Assembly: GCA_027605045.1 (NCBI GenBank)
Contig: JAQFWX010000095.1
Span: 184,508 to 248,507, forward strand
Length of the DNA stretch: 64,000 nucleotides
Direction of reading: 5' to 3'
Source of the DNA: Phallus indusiatus
Taxonomy: Eukaryota > Basidiomycota > Agaricomycetes > Phallales > Phallaceae
Shown here: positions 59,108 to 64,000 of the stretch, piece by piece
Position numbering within the stretch: position 1 is the stretch's first letter
Layout: each line of letters opens with the position of its first letter
Made by a program: the position numbers and the translations under genes
The notes under the pieces: generated by a model
Told to the model about the DNA's origin: nothing
Database searches by the model: none
The model's input: the letters and a program-made list of their open reading frames with translations, nothing else

Positions 59108-60049
59108 TGCCTTTGGTGTCAATCTTTGTTGTTTCTCAGAAACACTCTCAGAAAGGCGTTATGATCTCAGCTTGACTGTTGGACAGCTGAAAGTACTTTG
59201 TTTCATATCTCGGCAGATCCATATCGATCTCTTGACGAAAAATCACGTTTGCAGAGAAAGTTGGAGCCAGTCACTGGAATTCCACCTGACTTGCAACAGA
59301 TCACATTACGGGAACAAGGAACAGAGGCAGATCCGAATGCAAAAGTATTGTCCGTCCTAGACGATGACGATAAACCTCTAGGATATTATAGCATCCGGGA
59401 CTGGCAAGTATTACGAGTATGTAACTTCTTAATCGCGTGATTTGTAGATCTCCGTACTTATGCTTTTAGGTGAAAAATACCGACCCATCTGCCAGTGTCA
59501 CAGAAGGGCAGTTCACCGATATTTCCCAAGTGCCAAAGTTCGAAATTTCTGAAGAAGACTACTCGTCTCGACGAGGTGAGCTTGTGGCTAAACGCATCAT
59601 CATATTTAATGTTGTTGATTTTGTAAATATAGACACCGTACTGGCCTATAAAAAAGCTCATCACATTGGCCGATTCGCACCGCCTGGCGCTACTCATGAA
59701 GAAGAAGAGTCCATTCCGGAAAATATAACCTTAAACTCACGTTGTGAAGTGGACACGGGTGACAGTGGATTAAAAAAGCGTGGAGTCGTACGGTTTGTTG
59801 GGAAAACTAAATTTGCGAAGGGAATTTGGGTTGGAATAGAATACGACGAGCCTCTTGGTAAAAATGATGGGTCGTAAGTCCCCACCCAATCAGCCACAGT
59901 CTGTGCTATAATAATTTTGATTGCTGCAGTGTCCAAGGGAGAGATATTTTACGACGAAACCTTTATGTGGCGGATTTGTCAAGCCGGAACGCGTTGTTAC
60001 CGGTAACTTCCCACCAGTGGAGCTTGACATGGAAGACGAAGAAATGTGA
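59108..60049 (+). CDS. Tubulin-folding cofactor B (CAP-Gly), apparent frameshift near the start
   Basis: Cofactor B (Alp11/TBCB) captures alpha-tubulin for folding. The ubiquitin-like domain reads [36 protein letters not shown] and [17 protein letters not shown] linker with [10 protein letters not shown] follows. The CAP-Gly domain gives [34 protein letters not shown] and [15 protein letters not shown]. It ends ELDMEDEEM, matching the family's acidic, aromatic-capped tail apart from the last residues. Oddly, [10 protein letters not shown] at 59108 looks like the true start but is one base out of frame with [11 protein letters not shown]. No plausible intron lies between them. Either one base is missing near 59135 or an unseen start is used. 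Confidence 0.82.
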
Positions 60050-60846
60050 AGAATCCGTTGATTTGTCGTCTGATTTAGTGCGCGTTCTTACTTAAATAGC
60101 CTTACCCATGAATTTAAAAATAATATTGTGATTCTTATCTGGACTGTACTGTCCGAGACGAGCGATCATTTTATTGATTCCTTGATTTCACTAAAACACA
60201 CAGAGTATGGACTATTACGGATTATTACGTTACGTTAAAACTGATCAGAGCGTCAACGTGCGCACCGTCGTCTCTAGGTCTTTTTCTCTAAGAAACACCA
60301 TTAAGGACACCAGCATTTCGTACTGTTTACGTTTTAGAAGGCGAGTTTTCAATTGAAAACCTATTCAATATGGAATGATGGGAACGCGAGCGAGTTCTCA
60401 ACTCCCCTTCAAGCTTCATCAATGGCCCATCTCGGCGGCTGCTGATGGCAACCCTGTACCATTGCATGTCACTCAGTCAATACAATTCGCTCCAGAGTTT
60501 CACGTGCCCATTCTTAACGGCGAAGTGGCTTACGGGCACACATGGCAGCTTTTAATTTTTCAGCTAGAGACTATCACACGTGTGCTTGTTTTGTTCAATG
60601 GTTGAGGCTGTTATGTTCTCAACGCAGACATGAATGATTCTAAAACATCTCGCTTGCCTTGTTCGCGTTGCAATCAATGGCCAATGGCTATGTACGTATC
60701 AGTTTATTTCTGAACGCACTTCACATGGCGAGAAACTGATTATTTAATAGACAGGGTTGCTCCCCAGGTATCTCAATTTCCTCTTCTGCGAAGGGGCCCC
60801 CTTTGTTTTCCCTATTGGTTTTCGTGCTCCAACTTCGAGTTGAACG
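60050..60846. other. Intergenic upstream of the lipase
   Basis: About 800 bases. An open frame at 60375-60605 has no family features and no good splice context, so I leave it out. The region probably holds the lipase promoter. No TATA box is clear. Confidence 0.4.
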
Positions 60847-62160
60847 ATGTCGAAGAATCTCCTCGCATTTATTGGTCTCACCTTTCTTTGTACCGTGTCT
60901 GCGACGATTTTACCCCGTCAAGGTGCCGTTACGGACCTAGCGACGTCGCAGATCGATTCCTTCACGACGTACGCATTCTTCGCAAGTGCTGCCTACTGCC
61001 AACCAAGCACTACGATCGACTGGTCATGTGGAGGTTTGTAATGATCAACGTTCCTCGACTCCAACATGCTCAAAATTGATTGTGGATTTCCTTCAAATTA
61101 GCGAATTGCGACGGCAATCCAGGCTTCCAACCCGTTGCATCGGGAGGTGATGGCGACGACGTGCAATTTTGTGAGATTCTCAATTGACCTCGTTCTAGAT
61201 AGTGTTTTTTTTTGACTGTGTCATGATAAAAATTTAGGGTATGTTGGCTTCGACCCGTCTCTCAATAGCGTGATTGTAGCACACCAAGGGACGGATCCTG
61301 AAGAGTTGTATGTGCATTTTAACATTGTCATAATTGCGTTTGGCGGCTAATTAAACAAACTCGCAGTGAAGCTGACTTGACAGATGTCGATTTTTTCTTG
61401 GAATCTCTTCCTCAGTCTGCATTCCCGGAACTTCAGGCCTTGAAGCGCACAATGGATTTTTGTCAGAACAACAGGAGTGCGTTATATTCGCCATTTTAGT
61501 GCATATAACAAGCATCAATTAATCTACGACATCAGGACGGCTGCTGATATCGCATCTGCCATTCAGACTACCCTTTCCAAATTTGATACCAAGCAGATTA
61601 CAATTGTTGGACACTCTTTGGGAGCCGCTATAGGCTTAATCGATGCCATATTCCTTCCCCTTAATCTCCCAAAAGGATTGAGCTTTAAATTCGTCGGCTT
61701 TGGACTGCCTCGCGTGGGTAATCCGGCATTTGCTGAATACTTGGATGGTAGGGATAGATTTCTTTCTATACAAGCGTTTTCCTAGACTAAGCAACGGCCC
61801 AAAGCTAATTTCCCCGACCTGACGCACATCAATAATAAAGAAGACGTAGTGCCCATTCTCCCAGGTATGTATTTTACCCAGCTCCCTCTCGGGGACATAC
61901 TTAAAAATCCTTGTACCATCAGGAATTTTTCTGGGTTTCCAACACCCTCACGGTGAAATCCATATCGACGATAATGGGGTATGGAACGCTTGTGCCGGTA
62001 AATCACTTTTCTAATTTACAAATCTCTGTGATTTACTAAAAATAATCTAGGTGATGACAACGACTCGGACTTGTGCTCTACGGGGGATGTTCCAACCATT
62101 TTTGAAGGCGACATTAGTGATCATGATGGCCCTTATGATGGCGTCACGATGGGGTGCTGA
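60847..62160 (+). CDS. Secreted class 3 lipase (alpha/beta hydrolase)
   Basis: This is an extracellular triacylglycerol lipase or feruloyl-esterase-like enzyme. The first exon opens with a signal peptide (MSKNLLAFIGLTFLCTVSA), probably followed by a Kex2-type LPRQ site. Then TYAFFASAAYCQPSTTIDWS and Cys pairs typical of the family follow. The oxyanion strand is VIVAHQGTDPE. The nucleophile elbow is IVGHSLGAAIG (61600-61632). The Asp is likely in NNKEDVVPILP, and the His in SDHDGPYDG near the C-terminus, so the triad is complete. The end is VTMGC. About eight exons. The intron at 61748-61804 ends CCCAAAG, which keeps frame with ANFPDLTHI. Confidence 0.9.
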
Positions 62161-62850
62161 CAAAGTTATTGTTTGACGAGACAGTAATATTATTTGTATC
62201 ATTATCTGTACAGTTGGGCACTGTTGAGAATTTTCTGTTGGCAACGGAAATAAATTTATTAGGAATTATGTAAAAATATGGGAGTCATACAGGTAGACTC
62301 GGACTCTGGCAACTGAGTTGGCACTGTAAACGATCGAACGTCACCCTTTTCAACCTGATGGCAGCCGTCATCGATCATCGAAATCAGCTGCCAACTCAAT
62401 TAAATCGGATCTTTCACCTGGAATGTTAGTAAAGTTGACTGGAATAGCCATACTACTCATTTCCGGTTTCGTCAACGTTCTCATCAATTGCAACAGTATT
62501 TTAAACCCAAATTCATAATCTGTTTGTGATGGATTTCTCGCTCAAAAGTTTTCTCGAGTTTTGTGTCCTGTATAATATTTCTCAAGACTGTGGGACTTCT
62601 CATGATGCAGCATGGTCGAATACACAAGCGCTAAGCGCCGCTAAACGTAAACGTCTAAACAGCACATTCCGTTTTAGTTCCGAAGACGATTTTCACATAA
62701 TTTCCGGTTATCTTATACCCGTGCCGAGAGACGAACCGTGACAAACATATATAGCGGCGGACACGCGAAACCACCGGACCTTGACCAGACCCTCTTCAAC
62801 GAATCTCACAGCTCAACTGACACGTTCTTCCTCTTCTTTCGAACTACAAC
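62161..62850. promoter_or_regulatory. Intergenic with TATA-like element before the nitronate monooxygenase
   Basis: 690 bases between the lipase stop and the next start. TATATA at 62748-62753 lies about 100 bases before the ATG at 62851. An open frame at 62526-62741 shows no family features and is left out. Confidence 0.4.
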
Positions 62851-64000
62851 ATGCCATCGTCACCCGCTTTGCTGAGAACACCTCTTACCGAATTACTCGG
62901 GAGTAAGATCTTGTCGTGCTCATTGACCGTTGTTTCATGTATTGATATATAAACCACTCAGTTAAACATCCTATTCTCCTGGCCGGTACAGTCAATTTGT
63001 TATGATCAGATGCAGGAGCTGATTTACTCTAGGCATGAACGTTGCTGCTGGTCCGGAATTGGTACGTAACCGCCCGCGTTCGGGCTTCAGTTGCTGACTT
63101 ACTATGATACAGGCGGCGGCAGTTACGAACGCAGGAGGTTTGGGTGTCATTGGGAGTAAAACAAGATGATGTTACAAGTTTACTTTCGGCTAATCTGATA
63201 CAAATCAGGTGTTGGGTACACACCGAATATTCTCCGTCAACAGGTATGGCGCCACTCTTTCAAAATACTTTCGAGGTTTGAGTAGACTATTTATGACAAC
63301 GCAGATCCGAGCTATCAAAGAAGACTTGGAGGATAAGAATGCACCATTCGGCGTTGATCTCCTTATACCACAGTTGGAGGAAACGCGAGAAAAACGAATG
63401 TAACTTTGTTTCGTCAAACGACTTAGGGCTTCCTTTCTCACAGCTCATTTCAGACCGACTATACAAGAGGCCAGCTTCCTCAGTTGATCGACGTGATAAT
63501 TGAAGAGAAAGCCAAATTATTCGTTTGTGCCGTGGGCGTTCCTCCAAAAGATGTGGTGGAGAAACTTCACAAGAACGGGATTTTGGTTATGAACGTATGT
63601 CTCTTAAATGTCTCAATTCACAATCACTCATTTACTCCATGAAGATGGTGGGACATCCCAAGGCAAGCAATTGGTTGATGTTGTTACAATCCCGCCCTGA
63701 AAATTTATCGTGTAATAGCATGTGGCAAAGGCCCTGGCTCAGGGAGTAGACATTATTTGCGCACAGGCTGGCGAAGGAGGCGGCCACACCGGTGATATAC
63801 CCGGGACCATGCTTATCTCTGCTTGCGTCGACGCCGTTAAGGGGCATAAAAGTCCCTTGACAGGTGGACCTGTGTACGTAGTCGGCGCCGGAGCTGTGTA
63901 TAATGGTCGTAGTTTGGCCGCGTACTTGATGTATGGCGCCCAGGCTGTTTGGGTCGGAACACGTTTCGTAGCCTCCAAGGAAGCGGGCGCTCCAAAGAAA
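62851..64000 (+). CDS. Nitronate monooxygenase (2-nitropropane dioxygenase family), 3' end outside window
   Basis: This FMN-dependent enzyme oxidises nitronates and detoxifies propionate-3-nitronate. The start at 62851 gives MPSSPALLRTPLTELLG. Further exons give HPILLAG, MNVAAGPELAAAVTNAGGLG, VIGGVGYTPNILRQQIRAIK and APFGVDLLIPQ. Then come LFVCAVGVPPKDVVEKLHKN, MVGHPKHVAKALAQGVDII, AQAGEGGGHTGDIPGTML and GAQAVWVGTRFVASKEAGAP. The GEGGGHTG stretch is the FMN phosphate site of the family. The coding sequence runs off the window end. At least eight exons are visible, including short ones of about 30 bases. Confidence 0.9.

Noticed and set aside
60375..60605. 76-codon open frame upstream of the lipase
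   Set aside because: No domain, no splice partners and no promoter signal specific to it; probably chance.
62526..62741. 71-codon open frame between the lipase and the nitronate monooxygenase
   Set aside because: No family features; likely promoter or untranslated DNA.

Overview
The window looks like nuclear DNA of a basidiomycete fungus, most likely an Agaricomycete. Genes are dense and lie on both strands. Almost every gene is broken by many short GT-AG introns of about 50-60 bases. The recognisable products include fungal-type proteins: SAGA Hfi1, mitochondrial mS29, an APSES/ankyrin MBF factor, vacuolar TRP channel Yvc1, and Bye1 with PHD, TFIIS-central and SPOC domains. All exon joins were read by eye from splice sites and frame, so individual boundaries may be off by a few bases.

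Layout. 0-10.7 kb is a housekeeping block: the end of a Ser/Pro-rich gene, Hfi1/Ada1, a SUV39/Clr4-type H3K9 methyltransferase with a chromodomain, mS29/DAP3, ribosomal protein eL37, a kinesin-14, and Mediator subunit Med4. 10.7-25.4 kb is an accessory, gene-poor island. It holds a head-to-head pair of unrecognised genes (11.4-16.2 kb), a broken partial copy of the pair's promoter and plus gene (16.4-17.2 kb), a Pyr4-family-like membrane terpene cyclase (21.5-22.4 kb), a second decayed copy of the pair (23.3-24.7 kb) and an intron-containing tRNA-Tyr. 25.4-64 kb is again a compact core: Uba3, a coiled-coil protein with a tandem exon array, Atg10, Pet191/Coa5, Iba57/Caf17, a flavin monooxygenase, Bye1, Yvc1, Prp4, an Mbp1-like factor, a GH15 enzyme, two unrecognised genes, Nto1, tubulin cofactor B, a secreted class 3 lipase, and a nitronate monooxygenase cut by the window end.

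Shared themes. Several genes act on chromatin and transcription (Hfi1/SAGA, H3K9 methyltransferase, Med4, Bye1, Nto1, Mbp1). Others act in mitochondria (mS29, Coa5, Iba57) or in ubiquitin-like conjugation (Uba3, Atg10). I see no functional operon-like grouping, but many neighbours are divergent and share short promoters.

The most unusual element is the pair at 11.4-16.2 kb. By eye, the C-terminal domain of the plus-strand protein matches two copies of a related domain in the minus-strand protein. The shared pattern is [LI]PE[WY], then Gly-x-x-Tyr, then an RF-x-x-x-x-x-LL-x-LQ-x-H helix. The pair therefore seems to be diverged relatives facing each other over a promoter of about 150 bases. Parts of the unit were copied twice more nearby and then decayed. 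I do not recognise the family.
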